From contig JAUNSC010000036.1 in the NCBI GenBank assembly GCA_030539395.1, positions 1-33,537 of the forward strand: a DNA stretch of 33,537 bases. Direction: 5' to 3'. This stretch comes from Eubacteriales bacterium (GTDB taxonomy: Bacteria > Bacillota > Clostridia > Lachnospirales > Lachnospiraceae). The translations under genes and the position numbers were made by a program. Each line of letters begins with the position of its first letter. The stretch's first letter is position 1. Shown in pieces: positions 32,919 through 33,537 of this stretch. A model generated the notes under the pieces. The model was given only the letters and a program-made list of their open reading frames with translations, was not told where the DNA came from and searched no databases.

Positions 32919-33537
32919 TCACTCTGCCGCTTCCATTATGGAAATACGGTACTCATAACTGCCGACTCTGATTTTCCCCTGATTTTCCACATATCCTGAA
33001 ATGCCCCGTTCCACCGGTACCCCATTTAAAAAGGTTCCGTTTCTAGATCCTGCATCCCATATCTCTATGCGGTCTTTTTGGCAGCGCATTTTACAATGCA
33101 CTCCTGATAACTTAGAATCATCCGGATTTAGAATAAGCTGTGCGTTTATTGTTCTGCCGACAGTCATCACCGCATCTTCTTTCATACGGAGTACCACACT
33201 TCTCTTCTCATGGCCAATTACCGTAAACGTTACATCATAAAACTTTCCCTGCGGTGCTGCTGCCATCGTCTCATTCGGTTTTGTTTCCCCCGCTTCGGCA
33301 ACTTTCTCCGATACTCCATCCTCTGCGCTGTCCCTGATATCTGTCTGATCCCGATCCGACTCCGCCTGACGCTTCTCTTCCCTTTGCTTTTTGCGCTTCT
33401 TTTCAGCCAAAACTGCAGCAATCACAAGAAACACTGCGGCAATTCCTCCAAAAACAAACCACTGATTACCAATTGTCCCCGGCTCTGGACCCGGTTCAGT
33501 CTCAGACTCTGCCGGATTACTTTCCTGCTCTGCCGGA
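32919..33537 (-). CDS. membrane FHA-domain protein, N-terminus outside the window
   Basis: The frame is open to the right edge, so the true start lies beyond it; about 205 residues are visible. The visible order is an acidic Pro/Glu-rich stretch (PAESETEPGPEPG), a membrane helix (WFVFGGIAAVFLVIAAVLA) with a following KKRKK, a charged linker, and an FHA domain in the last 95 residues (VGRTINAQLIL, LSGVHCKM, DAGSRNGTFLNG). The layout parallels the 30030-31349 protein: outside part, helix, cytoplasmic FHA. It lies 44 bases before the phosphatase gene and belongs to the same operon. Confidence 0.82.
   Translation of the reverse strand, partial: PAEQESNPAESETEPGPEPGTIGNQWFVFGGIAAVFLVIAAVLAEKKRKKQREEKRQAESDRDQTDIRDSAEDGVSEKVAEAGETKPNETMAAAPQGKFYDVTFTVIGHEKRSVVLRMKEDAVMTVGRTINAQLILNPDDSKLSGVHCKMRCQKDRIEIWDAGSRNGTFLNGVPVERGISGYVENQGKIRVGSYEYRISIMEAAE

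Overview
The window looks like a chromosome segment of a gut-type Firmicute, most likely a Lachnospiraceae/Clostridia member. This rests on AT-rich intergenic DNA with Gram-positive Shine-Dalgarno sites, two CUT1 sugar importers without their own ATPase, a YesM/YesN-type two-component system, MurR/RpiR control, a BspA-type LRR protein kinase and an ECF/zf-HC2 operon. Species cannot be set from sequence reading alone. Nearly all genes lie on the minus strand; only the genes at 10804-11649 and 19082-20074 are on the plus strand.

Layout. (1) 1-790: a terminator and three small minus-strand genes: a Nif11-like 92-residue peptide and microproteins of 47 and 35 residues. (2) 791-3203: a two-gene ABC-2 exporter and a YfcE-like phosphoesterase. 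(3) 3344-11702: a sugar locus with an ABC importer (binding protein and two permeases), an ADP-dependent sugar-kinase-like enzyme, an RpiR regulator and three different class II aldolases, the third transcribed divergently. The divergent intergenic region carries four copies of a motif close to TGAAATAAAATTTCA, one between the -35 and -10 boxes of the importer promoter and one just downstream of the aldolase promoter. (4) 11716-18798: a second sugar locus with binding protein, two permeases, histidine kinase, AraC-type response regulator and an intracellular GH30 glycosidase. (5) 19082-21915: a beta-propeller-like membrane-anchored protein converging on an ECF sigma / anti-sigma / YfjL-like operon. 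(6) 22020-25332: a decayed lipoprotein gene, a structured repeat-like element and a compact EcoRII-like methylase / endonuclease / Vsr cassette whose methylase carries an N-terminal ribbon-helix-helix-like segment. (7) 25322-33537: a membrane phosphosignalling operon with FHA, PP2C phosphatase, FHA, PrsW-like protease fused to FHA, and Hanks kinase with LRR repeats. It runs off the right edge.

How the parts work together. In region 3 imported sugar would be phosphorylated and split by aldolases, with the RpiR protein sensing a sugar phosphate. In region 4 an imported glycoside would be cut in the cytoplasm by GH30, with expression induced through the sensor kinase. In region 7 several proteins pair a predicted outside domain with a cytoplasmic kinase, phosphatase or FHA domain, which suggests an envelope-sensing Ser/Thr phosphorylation system. 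Region 7 and the aldolase/kinase locus are the best candidates for little-described biology here.
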